64,000 nucleotides of DNA. Source: Brevibacterium sediminis. Its GTDB lineage: Bacteria > Actinomycetota > Actinomycetes > Actinomycetales > Brevibacteriaceae. Below are positions 1 to 8,581 of this stretch, piece by piece. The position numbers were made by a program, and so were the translations under genes. The notes below the pieces were generated by a model, which was given only the letters and a program-made list of their open reading frames with translations, was not told the DNA's origin and ran no database searches. Each line of letters starts with the position of its first letter. Position 1 is the stretch's first letter. Where the stretch lies: the NCBI RefSeq assembly GCF_013623905.1, contig NZ_JABKDD010000006.1, forward strand, positions 166,514-230,513. Reading direction: 5' to 3'.

Positions 1-1128
1 GACGGTGCCCAGGTGCCTGTCGGCGAGTACTCGCTCTACCTCACCGATCTCAAGTCCGAGAAGAAGTCTTCGAAGGTGACCTTCGAGGTCGTCTCCAAGG
101 CCTCCGAGGTCGACGAACCGGGCAAGGGCGACGACGATAAGTGCGATTCGGCCACCGGTCCCATCAAGACTCCGGACGAGACTCCCAGCGAAACGAAGTC
201 CCCGGAGCCCTCTGAGACGAAGACCGAGGAGCCCACCACCGAGGCACCGAAGCCCAGCCCGTCGGAGACGAAGACCGAGGATCCGACCACGAAGGCTCCC
301 GAGCCGACGGAGACCAAGACCGAGGAGCCCACCACCGAGGCACCGAAGCCGAGTCCGTCGGAGACGAAGACCGAAGAGCCCACCACCGAAGCGCCCAAGC
401 CGAGCCCGACGGAGACCGACAAGGGCGAGGACAAGGACGACAAGGCTCCTGCCGACGGTGTGAAGCCGGGACCCGCCGAGGGTCCGAAGGACGAAGCGCC
501 GAAGTCCGACGAGCCCAAGGTCGATGAGCCCGACGGTGCCGAAGACGCGGCCGAAGACGACAAGAAGGCCGAGGGCGAGGCTCCCGAGTCCACCGGTCCG
601 GCCAGCCCCGGCACCGAGGACAAGAAGCCTGCCGCAGCCGCACAGGCGTCCATGTTCATCAACCCCACCGAGGTCAGCTCCGAGGACTTCCTGAACGACG
701 GCATCAAGATCGGCGTCAGCGGGGCTCAGCCCGGCGAGAAGGTCTCGATCACGGTCGAGCATGCCCAGGGCAAGGTCGACCGCTACACGATGACCAAGGA
801 AGCCGATTCCGATGGCAAGGTCACGTTCGGTGTCCAGGCCAAGGTCAAGGCCGTGCTCGGCACCTACAACGTGCGTGCCCAGGCCGAGAGCTTCGATGAG
901 CCCCAGGGCGGAAGCTTCACCGTGCTCACCAACGGCACCGCCGTCGACGAGGGCGGAAACGGGGCCGGGAACGGCAGTGGCTCGAACGATTCGGGCAGCG
1001 ACCTGCCGCGCACCGGTGCCGAGATGACCGGACTGGCTCTCGGTGTCGGTCTGCTCGCAGTCGGTGCAGCAGCTGTCATCATCACCCGTCGGCGGATGAA
1101 CGCCTCCGACGATCCCGCGGAGTTCTAA
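1..1128 (+). CDS. LPxTG-anchored cell-wall surface protein, 5'-truncated by the window edge
   Basis: The reading frame is open from the first base, so the N-terminus, including any signal peptide, lies outside the window. Visible parts in order are the end of a beta-rich domain, a long Pro/Thr/Glu/Lys-rich stalk with four near-identical 15-17 residue repeats, a second Ig-like beta domain (GVSGAQPGEKVSITV), a Gly/Ser/Asn linker, and a sortase signal. That signal is LPRTG, a hydrophobic segment and a short RRR-containing tail. Family knowledge: sortase cleaves between T and G and links the protein to peptidoglycan, so the stalk would span the wall and display upstream domains. The ligand is unknown. 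The next gene starts 6 bases after the stop, suggesting one operon. Confidence 0.88.
   Translation, partial: DGAQVPVGEYSLYLTDLKSEKKSSKVTFEVVSKASEVDEPGKGDDDKCDSATGPIKTPDETPSETKSPEPSETKTEEPTTEAPKPSPSETKTEDPTTKAPEPTETKTEEPTTEAPKPSPSETKTEEPTTEAPKPSPTETDKGEDKDDKAPADGVKPGPAEGPKDEAPKSDEPKVDEPDGAEDAAEDDKKAEGEAPESTGPASPGTEDKKPAAAAQASMFINPTEVSSEDFLNDGIKIGVSGAQPGEKVSITVEHAQGKVDRYTMTKEADSDGKVTFGVQAKVKAVLGTYNVRAQAESFDEPQGGSFTVLTNGTAVDEGGNGAGNGSGSNDSGSDLPRTGAEMTGLALGVGLLAVGAAAVIITRRRMNASDDPAEF
211..408 (+). repeat. In-frame tandem repeats encoding the Pro/Thr/Glu stalk
   Basis: Four consecutive units of 15-17 codons, each opening with (S/T)ETKTE and running into PTTEAPKPSP or a close variant; the second unit is the most diverged (DPTTKAPEP). 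A shorter degenerate unit precedes them. Such tracts usually vary in copy number between strains and set stalk length. Confidence 0.85.
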
Positions 1129-1134
1129 GCCGCG

Positions 1135-2286
1135 TTGAACGATGAATTGTCCCTCGCGGGGCTGCAGCTCGACGGACGCGAGATCGACCTCGGACGTCTG
1201 CGAGCAGGGACAATGCTCGGACTCATGGGCAGCCCGGACAGCACCACCTCAGTGGTGCTGTCCGCGGCGGCCCTGCCCCACGTCGCACCACCACCACGCT
1301 TCCCGACCGGTCGCCGGTCGGGTCGCTTGCGTGTGCGCAGCTGGATGAAGAGCTATCTTCGCGAAGCCGATGCCGGATCTGGGGAGGCGGCATCGGCAGC
1401 GGATCCACCGGCTGCATTGACTTCATTCGGACTGCGTCCCGATGTTCTGCGCAGTCGCCTCGACGACCTCGACGCGACCGATCGTGCCCGCCTCGCCCTA
1501 GCCGCGGCCTGGGCGAGCGGCGCGAAGTGGCTGACTCTCATCGACCCGTTCGGTTCGGTCCCCGGCCATCTGCGCACCGGGCTGCGGGGTCGCTTCGCCG
1601 AACTCGTCGCCCAGGAGGGCCGCGGTGTCGTCTTCAGCTCGAATTCGCTGACCGACCACACCATCGCCGAGGCGGGGGTGGCCGACATCGAAAAGGACCA
1701 ACTCGTCGCGCTCGGCTCCTTGGAGCAGATCGTCACCGAACCGCGAGGTTCGCTGCCGGCCGAGCTCAGCGGCGTCAATGTCTATTCCGGGCTGGCCCGG
1801 AAGGGATGGCTGTCCATCGGCCATTCGGCCGTGCGCGCCCGCACCGAACTCGACGGGAAGGTGTTCGTCACCCTCGGGTGGCGTGCCGCCCTCCTGTCAC
1901 TGGACGAACACGACCCGGCGTTCACCTCGGCGACGGTGTTCGAAGCCATCGTCACGGGACTGCGCGATCGCGGTTCCTGTCTGCAGGCGAAGCTCTCACC
2001 GGTCGACACGGAGATGGGACTCGCGCTCGACGTCGACCTCGCCGACCTCGCCGGAGTGCCGAGAACGCAGCCGGATTCGACGAAGTCCGACGCATCCGCC
2101 GAATCGGCTGAGGATTCTGCGGCGACCGACGAGTCAGACGCGAGCGAAAAGCCGACCATCGGATTCGGTGTACTGCACCCGGGACTCGGCGCGACGATCT
2201 CCGAACTGCGAGCCAACGTCAAGGTCGGCACACATGTCTTCGTCGAGGTCGACACCTCTGCCCTGCATGCCTACCCGGTCGAGTGA
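1135..2286 (+). CDS. Degenerate ABC-type ATPase-like protein
   Basis: A 383-residue protein from a TTG start six bases after the LPxTG gene. Its layout recalls an ABC nucleotide-binding domain. The P-loop position reads GLMGSPDS (residues 29-36), with Asp where the Walker A lysine should be. LDATDRARLALAAAWASG (around 120-140) sits where the signature and following helix fall, and WLTLIDPFG replaces the usual hydrophobic-DEP Walker B without the catalytic Glu. It probably does not hydrolyse ATP. The C-terminal third is unrelated to the ATPase fold and has an acidic Ser/Ala/Asp-rich linker. I infer an accessory or regulatory role with the neighbouring surface genes; the true start could be further downstream. 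Confidence 0.6.
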   Translation: MNDELSLAGLQLDGREIDLGRLRAGTMLGLMGSPDSTTSVVLSAAALPHVAPPPRFPTGRRSGRLRVRSWMKSYLREADAGSGEAASAADPPAALTSFGLRPDVLRSRLDDLDATDRARLALAAAWASGAKWLTLIDPFGSVPGHLRTGLRGRFAELVAQEGRGVVFSSNSLTDHTIAEAGVADIEKDQLVALGSLEQIVTEPRGSLPAELSGVNVYSGLARKGWLSIGHSAVRARTELDGKVFVTLGWRAALLSLDEHDPAFTSATVFEAIVTGLRDRGSCLQAKLSPVDTEMGLALDVDLADLAGVPRTQPDSTKSDASAESAEDSAATDESDASEKPTIGFGVLHPGLGATISELRANVKVGTHVFVEVDTSALHAYPVE

Positions 2287-2349
2287 TCCGCGGCAGATAG
2301 ACTGAGAACTGCCCAGTCCCCTCAAGTCCCCAACCGAATCAGGAGCGCC

Positions 2350-3309
2350 ATGCGAACGTCGCGCAGACTTCTGATCTCAGCGCTGACGGTCGTCGTCCTC
2401 ACAGTGGCAGCGGTCCCCCTCCTCAACTTCACCGTCTACACGCCCGCGCGAGCCGCCGAATCCTATATCTCGGCGATCGAACGCGGCGATGCGCAGAGTG
2501 CCTTCTCCTACCTGTCCACGCCGACTCCGACATCGACCTTGGCACTCAGTGACGAAGTGCTCTCCGCGGCTCCCGATCTACCGCGCGAGCCCGAGGCCGA
2601 GACCGTTTCCGTCGACGGCGATCACGCGAAGGTCAGCCTCAGCTACAACCTGTCCTCGCGGGAGCAGACCGTCGATCTCAACATGGTCCGCCTGCCTGCC
2701 AGCGCGGGACTCTTCAACCGCTGGGCCATCGAACAGGAAGAATGGCCGACCTTGACCCTGGACGTCGCCGGTTCGTCGACGGCGACGGTCAACGGATACG
2801 GGGTCAGCACGGGGAGTGTGCCCGTGCTGTTCCCGGCGAGCTACCTCGTCGGTTTCGATGCGACGTATCTGAAGTCGCGATCCCTACGCACCGAGGTGAC
2901 CGCCCCTGGCGACTCCCCCACCGTGAAGCTCTCGCCCGAACCCACGGCCAAGCTCGAGCAGACCGTGGAGGAGCAGGTCACCGACCATCTGCAGGACTGC
3001 ATGAAGTCGAAGACGCTCATGCCGGCCGGCTGCGTCTTCGGCTACGACACGGACAACGAGATCATCGGCGATGTCTCCTGGTCGCTCGAGCGCAGTCCGC
3101 AGATCGGGCTGACCTCGTCCGGCAGCGATCTCGAACTCACTCCCTCGACGGTCGAGGTACGGGTCAAGGGACGTTACCGCGACATCGTCACCGCTGCCGA
3201 ACACGACTTCGACGAGAAGCTCTCCTTCGTCCTCGGCGGCTCGGTGGTCGTCAAGTCCTCACAGGTGAGTTTCGAACCGCGCCGCCTCGGCGACGTCACC
3301 ATCGCCTGA
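2350..3309 (+). CDS. Membrane-anchored extracytoplasmic protein of unknown function
   Basis: 319 residues with an uncleaved-looking N-terminal hydrophobic segment (residues 7-28) after MRTSRR, then an extracytoplasmic region. The first part (about 35-140, starting AAESYISAIERGDAQSAFSY) resembles the NTF2-like or lumazine-binding-like repeats common in actinobacterial lipoproteins, but has no lipobox cysteine. Two cysteines in the C-terminal half (DCMKS and AGCVFGYD) could form a disulphide. A good AGGAG ribosome site precedes the ATG. It lies 63 bases after the ATPase-like gene and may be cotranscribed. A 60-bp palindrome follows it. Confidence 0.7.
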   Translation: MRTSRRLLISALTVVVLTVAAVPLLNFTVYTPARAAESYISAIERGDAQSAFSYLSTPTPTSTLALSDEVLSAAPDLPREPEAETVSVDGDHAKVSLSYNLSSREQTVDLNMVRLPASAGLFNRWAIEQEEWPTLTLDVAGSSTATVNGYGVSTGSVPVLFPASYLVGFDATYLKSRSLRTEVTAPGDSPTVKLSPEPTAKLEQTVEEQVTDHLQDCMKSKTLMPAGCVFGYDTDNEIIGDVSWSLERSPQIGLTSSGSDLELTPSTVEVRVKGRYRDIVTAAEHDFDEKLSFVLGGSVVVKSSQVSFEPRRLGDVTIA

Positions 3310-3404
3310 GGGGCGCTCCTCCTGCTGAGGTCCCAGTCCCGCTCCACAGGCCCGTGTCCGGACCTCCGACGGATGCGCCTCTCGCGGTTCTCCTTGCCAC
3401 AGTG

Positions 3405-3464
3405 ATTGTTGGGTCGATCCACGGCGTTCAGAACGCCGCAACCACCGTGGATCGACCCAGCAAT
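3405..3464. repeat. 60-bp dispersed palindrome, family A copy 1
   Basis: Outer arms 3405-3424 and 3445-3464 are near-perfect inverse complements (ATTGTTGGGTCGATCCACGG on the left). An inner hairpin GGCGTT-CAG-AACGCC sits off-centre. A second copy with the same outer arms and inner hairpin lies at 38985-39044 in the opposite orientation. The position between convergent genes would allow termination activity, but conservation of the asymmetric interior in both copies points to a repeat family. Confidence 0.85.
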
Positions 3465-3536
3465 CTCCGTGCATGGGCGATTCTGCGACTACCGTCCGCC
3501 TGATCGACAGCGGCCCTCGCTCCGGTGGCCGAGCGC

Positions 3537-5471
3537 TCAGGCGCCGCGGAGGTCGAGGGTGAGTGCGTTCGGAGCCGAATCCACGAGCTCGACGGGGATG
3601 CCCCAGTCCTGCTGGTAGAGGTGGCAGGCCGCGTGCAGCGGGATCTCTCCCCCGGGCTCACCGTCGCAGGCTGCAGCACGCGCTGTCACGTGCAGCACTC
3701 CCTCGGTGTACTCGGGATTGATGACGATATCTCTGCTGAGCCCCTCGGCTCCGCCTTCTCCTGAGGAGATGAGTTCCGGCGGCGTCGCAGACACCTGCAG
3801 GAACGTGGGATCACCCCACCGGTCGTCGAGCTTCTGACCAGCTGGGACAGTGAAACTCACGGTCAGCGACACCGGACCGGAGGCGATCTCCGTCGAAGGG
3901 CGCTTCGTCGTCAATGCGCCTTCGTCGACCTTCTGGGCGTCCTTGGGCAGCTTCACCCGGGTGAGTGCGTGTGCGGCGGACTCGACGACGATGAGTTCGG
4001 CGTCATCGGGGGTGCCTTCGTTGCCGATGAGGACGATGTCCGAGGGTTCGCGCAGGCCGCGCGCCAGGGTCGTGACTTCCTCGGTCCTCGGGTCGAAGCG
4101 GCGGATCGCACCGTTGTAGGTGTCGGCGATCGCGACCGACCCGTCAGGCAGGCTGCGCACTCCCAGCGGGTGCTGCAGGCGGGCTTCGGCGGCCGGTCCG
4201 TCGCGGAAGCCGAAGTCGAAGAGTCCGACGCCCACCAACGAGGACACCTCACCGGTGGCGGGGTCGAGGCGGCGGATCGCCGAGGTCTCGGAGTCGGCGA
4301 CGAACACCTCGCCCGCTGGCCCGAGGTCGAGACCGGAGGATTGGGCGAACCAGGCTGACTCGCCGTCGCCGTCGACCAGGCCCTCGTTCATCGTGCCCGA
4401 GAGGATGCGGATCGTGCCGTCCTTCGGATCGAAAGACCAGATGGTGTGGTTGCCGGCCATCGCCACGACCACCTCGGCGGTGGAGGGGACGAAGAGGACA
4501 TCCCACGGCGACGACAGCTTCACGTCTACCGCGGGTCCATCGTATCGTCCCAGCTCACCGGGCTTGCCGCGGACGTTGTCGATGGCACCGACCATGTGCT
4601 GCTCACCGGTGCCGGCGATGGTCGTGACCGTCTCGTTCGTCAGGTCGATCCCGCGCAGGGTGTGGTTGACGGTGTCGGCGACGACGAGGTCGTAGCCGAC
4701 TTCGGCCGCCAGATCGGCAGGCAGCACAGTGATTCCGCCGGGTTCGCTGAAGCTCGCCGAGGCGAAGTCGCCGTCGTCCGCGCCGCGCTCACCGGTGCCG
4801 ATACGGCGGATGATCGTGGCCGCATCGTCGTCGTATTCGACGAGGCTGTGGTGTCCGGAATCGGCGACGATGAGGTGGCCCGAGGGCAGCCGGGTGGCCT
4901 TTCCGGGGTAGAACAGGTCTGTCTCCGGGGCAGGCGGCGGAACGTAGGGTCCGTCGCCGGAGTGGAGGGTGCCCTTGGCCGAGTGCTCCTCGATGAGGCC
5001 CTCGATGATCTCGGTGAGACCGGCCGCGTGGCCTTCACCGGACATGGTCGCTACGAGGTAGCCCTCGGGGTCGATGACGGCCAACGTCGGCCAGGCGCGG
5101 GCGGTGTAGGCCTGCCAGGTGACGAGGTCGGGATCGTCGAGGACGAGGTGCTCGACCTGGTACCGTTCCACGGCCTGGTCGACGGCTTCGACGGTGCGTT
5201 CGAACTCGAATTTCGGCGAGTGCACGCCGATGATGACGAGCTCTTGTGCGTACTTCTCCTCCAACGGGCGCAGTTCGTCGAGGACGTGGAGGCAATTGAT
5301 GCAGCAGAAGGTCCAGAAGTCGAGGAGAACGACCTTTCCGCGCAGGTCGGCCAGGGTCAGATCCTTGCCGCCGGAGTTCATCCATCGGCGGCCGACGAGT
5401 TCGGGCGCACGGACCTTGACGTCCCGTGCCGACGAAGTGGCTGACGCGGAGAATTCTGGACTGCTGTTCAT
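3537..5471 (-). CDS. Thioredoxin-like / NHL-repeat fusion protein
   Basis: 644 residues from the ATG at 5471; a longer frame is open upstream, but this ATG begins the normal N-terminus. Residues about 20-165 form a TlpA/thioredoxin-like domain with the typical WTFCCINC sequence, whose redox pair is Cys57-Ile-Asn-Cys60. Residues about 190-500 are NHL beta-propeller repeats (for example GGITVLPADLAAEVGYDLVV and LGVRSLPDGSVAIADTYNGA). The C-terminal ~120 residues form a beta domain. No signal peptide is visible, so it is probably cytoplasmic. The family is widespread and has no settled substrate; a thiol-disulphide role is inferred from the CxxC. Confidence 0.88.
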   Translation of the reverse strand: MNSSPEFSASATSSARDVKVRAPELVGRRWMNSGGKDLTLADLRGKVVLLDFWTFCCINCLHVLDELRPLEEKYAQELVIIGVHSPKFEFERTVEAVDQAVERYQVEHLVLDDPDLVTWQAYTARAWPTLAVIDPEGYLVATMSGEGHAAGLTEIIEGLIEEHSAKGTLHSGDGPYVPPPAPETDLFYPGKATRLPSGHLIVADSGHHSLVEYDDDAATIIRRIGTGERGADDGDFASASFSEPGGITVLPADLAAEVGYDLVVADTVNHTLRGIDLTNETVTTIAGTGEQHMVGAIDNVRGKPGELGRYDGPAVDVKLSSPWDVLFVPSTAEVVVAMAGNHTIWSFDPKDGTIRILSGTMNEGLVDGDGESAWFAQSSGLDLGPAGEVFVADSETSAIRRLDPATGEVSSLVGVGLFDFGFRDGPAAEARLQHPLGVRSLPDGSVAIADTYNGAIRRFDPRTEEVTTLARGLREPSDIVLIGNEGTPDDAELIVVESAAHALTRVKLPKDAQKVDEGALTTKRPSTEIASGPVSLTVSFTVPAGQKLDDRWGDPTFLQVSATPPELISSGEGGAEGLSRDIVINPEYTEGVLHVTARAAACDGEPGGEIPLHAACHLYQQDWGIPVELVDSAPNALTLDLRGA

Positions 5472-5649
5472 GGTTCTATGATCGCAGATCCCCCACCGAG
5501 GCGGCCTCCCCGGTGTCATTGTGTGACAGTTCCGCTCGCGCCCGGTCCGGCGTTGGCTCTGTCCGCAGGCAGCCCGGTGCCGGTTCCGACTGTGATCGGT
5601 CCGGCGTTGGTTTCGGCCGCCGCCGATCAGCGGCGGGAGGGACTGTCGT

Positions 5650-6387
5650 TCAGGTGTAGTCGCGGGCGCCGAAGATGCTCGAGCCGACTCGGACGATCGT
5701 GGCGCCCTCGGCGATCGCGAGTTCGAAGTCGTTGCTCATGCCCATCGACAGCTCGGTCGCCTCGGCGGGCATGACCCCGGCCCCGCGCAGCTTCTCGCTG
5801 AGTTCGCGCAGGTCGGAGTAGCTTGGGCGGATCTCTTCGGGACTGCTGCCGGGAAGGCCGATCGTCATGAGTCCGCGCAGCCGCATCCGGCCGAGCTCCC
5901 GTGTCGCGGTGACGAGCTCCTCGGCGTCTTCGGGCGCGACACCGAACTTCGAGTCTTCGCGGGAGGTGTTGACCTGGATGAAGTAGTCGATGGTCTCATC
6001 GAGGACGTCGAGACGGTTGTTGATCTTCTCGGCCAGCGGGAGGTTATCGACGGACTGGATGCAGTGAGCGTGCCGCAGGGTGTGATTGACCTTGTTCTTC
6101 TGCAGGGGTCCGATGAGGTGGGTCTCGGGGTTGAGGTCGGCGAGAGCCTCGGCCTTGCCGGTGATCTCCTGCACCTTGTTCTCGCCGATGAGGGTGAACC
6201 CGTGCTCGAGGGCGACGCGGATCTTCTCTGCCGGCTGCGTCTTCGTGGCCAGCAGCACGCGCACATCGTCACCGCTGCGACCGCTCGACTCGGCGGCGGC
6301 ACGGGCACGGTCAGCCACCTCGTCGAGGTTGCCGATGATGGCTGCGATGTCGTCGGCGGACAGTGAGGGGGAATCTGGCGTACTCAT
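5650..6387 (-). CDS. YggS-family pyridoxal phosphate homeostasis protein
   Basis: 245 residues, the usual length for the YggS/PROSC family, which has an alanine-racemase-like TIM barrel. The PLP-binding lysine is Lys49 in LLATKTQ, followed by family motifs GENKVQE, HLIGPLQKNK and a C-terminal SMGMSNDFELAI. The family binds PLP without known catalysis and buffers cytoplasmic B6 vitamers. In many actinobacteria yggS lies near ftsZ; here it stands alone. The ATG at 6385-6387 gives the conserved N-terminus. Confidence 0.93.
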   Translation of the reverse strand: MSTPDSPSLSADDIAAIIGNLDEVADRARAAAESSGRSGDDVRVLLATKTQPAEKIRVALEHGFTLIGENKVQEITGKAEALADLNPETHLIGPLQKNKVNHTLRHAHCIQSVDNLPLAEKINNRLDVLDETIDYFIQVNTSREDSKFGVAPEDAEELVTATRELGRMRLRGLMTIGLPGSSPEEIRPSYSDLRELSEKLRGAGVMPAEATELSMGMSNDFELAIAEGATIVRVGSSIFGARDYT

Positions 6388-6454
6388 GTCTCCAGTCTTG
6401 CATGAGCCGCGCGAAGTTTCAGGTCGCCGAGGATGCCCGGCCGAGAAACGAAAT

Positions 6455-6505
6455 GCGGACGATCCGGGTCGAAATCATCGTGATTCCTCGACCTGGATCG
6501 TCCGC
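6455..6505 (-). terminator. Hairpin downstream of mmsB
   Basis: Arms GCGGACGATCCGGGTCGA (6455-6472) and its inverse complement (6488-6505) pair at 17 of 18 positions around a 15-base loop. It lies just past the 3' end of the 3-hydroxyisobutyrate dehydrogenase gene and separates it from yggS. Confidence 0.7.
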
Positions 6506-6569
6506 AGCTCGGTGCCGCCGTTGTGAGCGGGCTGTGCTTGTTCCAACCGCCTCGGCGTCGGTTGAGTGC

Positions 6570-7475
6570 TTACTTCGGCAGGCCCTCGGCGTTCGGGTCG
6601 ATGTTCTTGATCAGCGCGGAGGTGTCGAGTCCGCCGAGGTCTTCGTCAATGAGCTTCTGCAGCTGTGCATGGACGAGGGTGGCCGCCGGGAGGTCGACCC
6701 CCTGGGTCTCGGCGCCGGCGAGGGCCAGGCCGACGTCCTTGTGCATGAGTGCGGTGGCGAAACCGGGCTTGAACTCGTTGTTCGCCGCGGCCGTGGTGGT
6801 CACGCCGGGCACCGGATACCAGGTCCGCAGCGGCCAGGAGTCGCCGGAGGACACCTTGGCAATATCGTGGAAGACCTTCGGATCGAGGCCGAAGCGATCG
6901 GCCAGCACAGCGCCTTCGACGACACCCTGAAGGCTGATCGAGAGCATCATGTTGTTGACGATCTTCGCGGCCTGACCTGCGGCGTCACCGCCGGCGTGGA
7001 AGATGTTCCCGGCCATTGCCTCGATGACGGGTCGGGCCTCTTCGATGTCGGCGTCGTCGCCGCCGAGCATGAACGTCAAGGTGCCGGCCTCGGCACCGGT
7101 GACGCCGCCGGAGACGGGACCGTCGATGAGGCGGAAGCCTGCCTTCTTCGCCTCGGAGTGGAGGAGGCGGGCCGAATCGAAGTCGATCGTCGAGGAATCG
7201 ATGAGGAGGGTCTTCCGGTCTGCGTTGGCCAGGACTCCGTCGGGCTCGAGGTATGCGGTGCGCGCGTGCTCGCCCTTGGGCAGCATCGTGAAGACGATAT
7301 CGGCACCGGCGACCGCCTCGGCGATGGAATTCACGGGGTTCACCCCGCTCTTCGCGGCTGCGTCCACGGCCTCGGGGACGAGATCGAAACCATTGACGGT
7401 GTGACCGGCCTTGACCAGGTTCGCAGTCATCGGGCGGCCCATATTTCCCAGGCCAACCCATCCAATCGTCGACAT
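6570..7475 (-). CDS. mmsB: 3-hydroxyisobutyrate dehydrogenase
   Basis: 301 residues. It oxidises 3-hydroxyisobutyrate to methylmalonate semialdehyde with NAD in valine breakdown. The N-terminal Rossmann motif is GLGNMGRPMTANL (residues 8-20). The family substrate-binding segment is DGPVSGGVTGAEAGTL, and the catalytic lysine lies in GQAAKIVNNM. Other beta-hydroxyacid dehydrogenases share these motifs, so the substrate is inferred. A GGAGG ribosome site precedes the ATG. The divergent LysR regulator 140 bases away probably controls it, and the bkd operon at 20.5-24.1 kb would feed the same pathway. Confidence 0.88.
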   Translation of the reverse strand: MSTIGWVGLGNMGRPMTANLVKAGHTVNGFDLVPEAVDAAAKSGVNPVNSIAEAVAGADIVFTMLPKGEHARTAYLEPDGVLANADRKTLLIDSSTIDFDSARLLHSEAKKAGFRLIDGPVSGGVTGAEAGTLTFMLGGDDADIEEARPVIEAMAGNIFHAGGDAAGQAAKIVNNMMLSISLQGVVEGAVLADRFGLDPKVFHDIAKVSSGDSWPLRTWYPVPGVTTTAAANNEFKPGFATALMHKDVGLALAGAETQGVDLPAATLVHAQLQKLIDEDLGGLDTSALIKNIDPNAEGLPK

Positions 7476-7615
7476 AATATGCCTCCTCGCATCATGTTCA
7501 GCAACTCTTTCGTGTTCCCTCTCACAGTACGCCAGTGAACGCGCGGAAGCCCGGCGGGGAGCCTCACCTCTTCCGCACCGGTTATGTGCGCGTACGCAGA
7601 TAGAATGGGGCCACT

Positions 7616-8491
7616 ATGGCTTCCTATGCACCTGGCAGTTCCGGTCCGCAGATCGCCCCCGAGGATCTGCTGACTCTGCTCGCCGTCGCCCGGCTTGGGA
7701 AGTTCACGGCCGCGGCACACAGCCTCGGCCTCAACCACACGACCGTGTCCAGACGCATCGCCGCGCTTGAGAAGGCGTACGGCGATCGCGTGCTCGTGGC
7801 CTCGCCCGACGGGTGGGAGCTCAGCGCCGCCGGGCGTCAGCTGCTGCCGATCGCCGAGGACATCGAGGCCGCTCTGGGGCGCATCGATGCGCATTCGAAT
7901 TCCGCTCTGTCCGGAACGATCCGGCTGGCGTGCCCGCAGGCCTTCGCCCTTGAGTACGCCGTTCCGGCGCTTACCGAACTGCAGGGGCAGCACCCGGGAC
8001 TGCAGATCGAACTGATCACCGCTACGCAGCGGGCCCGGCAGTATCGGTCGGGCGTCGATATCGAAATCGTCGTGGGACGTCCGGATGCCCCGCGCTCGAT
8101 CGCCAAGCACATCCGCGACTACAGGCTCCAGCTCTACGCTTCGCAGGATTACATCGCCTCGCATCCGATGCCGCAGACGCTGGATGATCTGGCCGACCAC
8201 CGGATGGTCTACTACATCGAGAATTCGCTGCGGGTCGATGATCTCGACGAGGCGGCCGACGCACTTCCGCGCGGGAAGGGATTCTTCCGGTCGACCTCGG
8301 TGCATGCGCATGTGCTCGCGACCTCGCACGGGGCCGGGATCGGCATCCTGCCCGACTTCCTCGCCCACGGCAATTCCCGCTTGGTGCAGGTGCTGCCCGA
8401 GCTGTTCTCCAAGCAGGTGTCGTATTGGGCCTCGGTCCGCCACGAGTCCCTGCGCAACGCCGGAGTCCGCAAAGTCCTAGAATCCCTCTAA
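7616..8491 (+). CDS. LysR-family transcriptional regulator divergent from mmsB
   Basis: 291 residues. The N-terminal winged helix-turn-helix is clear: LLTLLAVARLGKFTAAAHSL, then TTVSRRIAALEKAYGDRVLV (residues 20-62). The periplasmic-binding-type effector domain follows from about residue 95 (GTIRLACPQAFALEY). Divergence from mmsB across 140 bases is the typical arrangement for a LysR regulator and its target. The effector is unknown; a valine catabolite is plausible. Confidence 0.9.
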   Translation: MASYAPGSSGPQIAPEDLLTLLAVARLGKFTAAAHSLGLNHTTVSRRIAALEKAYGDRVLVASPDGWELSAAGRQLLPIAEDIEAALGRIDAHSNSALSGTIRLACPQAFALEYAVPALTELQGQHPGLQIELITATQRARQYRSGVDIEIVVGRPDAPRSIAKHIRDYRLQLYASQDYIASHPMPQTLDDLADHRMVYYIENSLRVDDLDEAADALPRGKGFFRSTSVHAHVLATSHGAGIGILPDFLAHGNSRLVQVLPELFSKQVSYWASVRHESLRNAGVRKVLESL

Positions 8492-8494
8492 TTG

Positions 8495-8550
8495 CTACCT
8501 GACGGCGGCCCAGCTACCTCGCGCGAGGTTGCTAGGCCGCCGTCAGGTAG
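8495..8550. repeat. 56-bp dispersed palindrome, family B copy 1 (complete)
   Basis: Outer arms CTACCTGACGGCGGCC (8495-8510) and GGCCGCCGTCAGGTAG (8535-8550) pair perfectly. Inside them is a second near-perfect palindrome built on ACCTCGCGCGAGGT. It starts 3 bases after the stop of the LysR gene and lies between convergent genes, so it could act as a bidirectional terminator. A truncated copy is at 63830-63874. Confidence 0.85.
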
Positions 8551-8581
8551 TTCTGGGAGGGGGAGCGAGATGCGGGAGAGT

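Noticed and set aside
5520..5649. Two short direct copies of GGTCCGGCGTTGG between the thioredoxin-NHL gene and yggS.
   Set aside because: Only ~13 bases shared in GC-rich spacer; not convincing as a repeat element.
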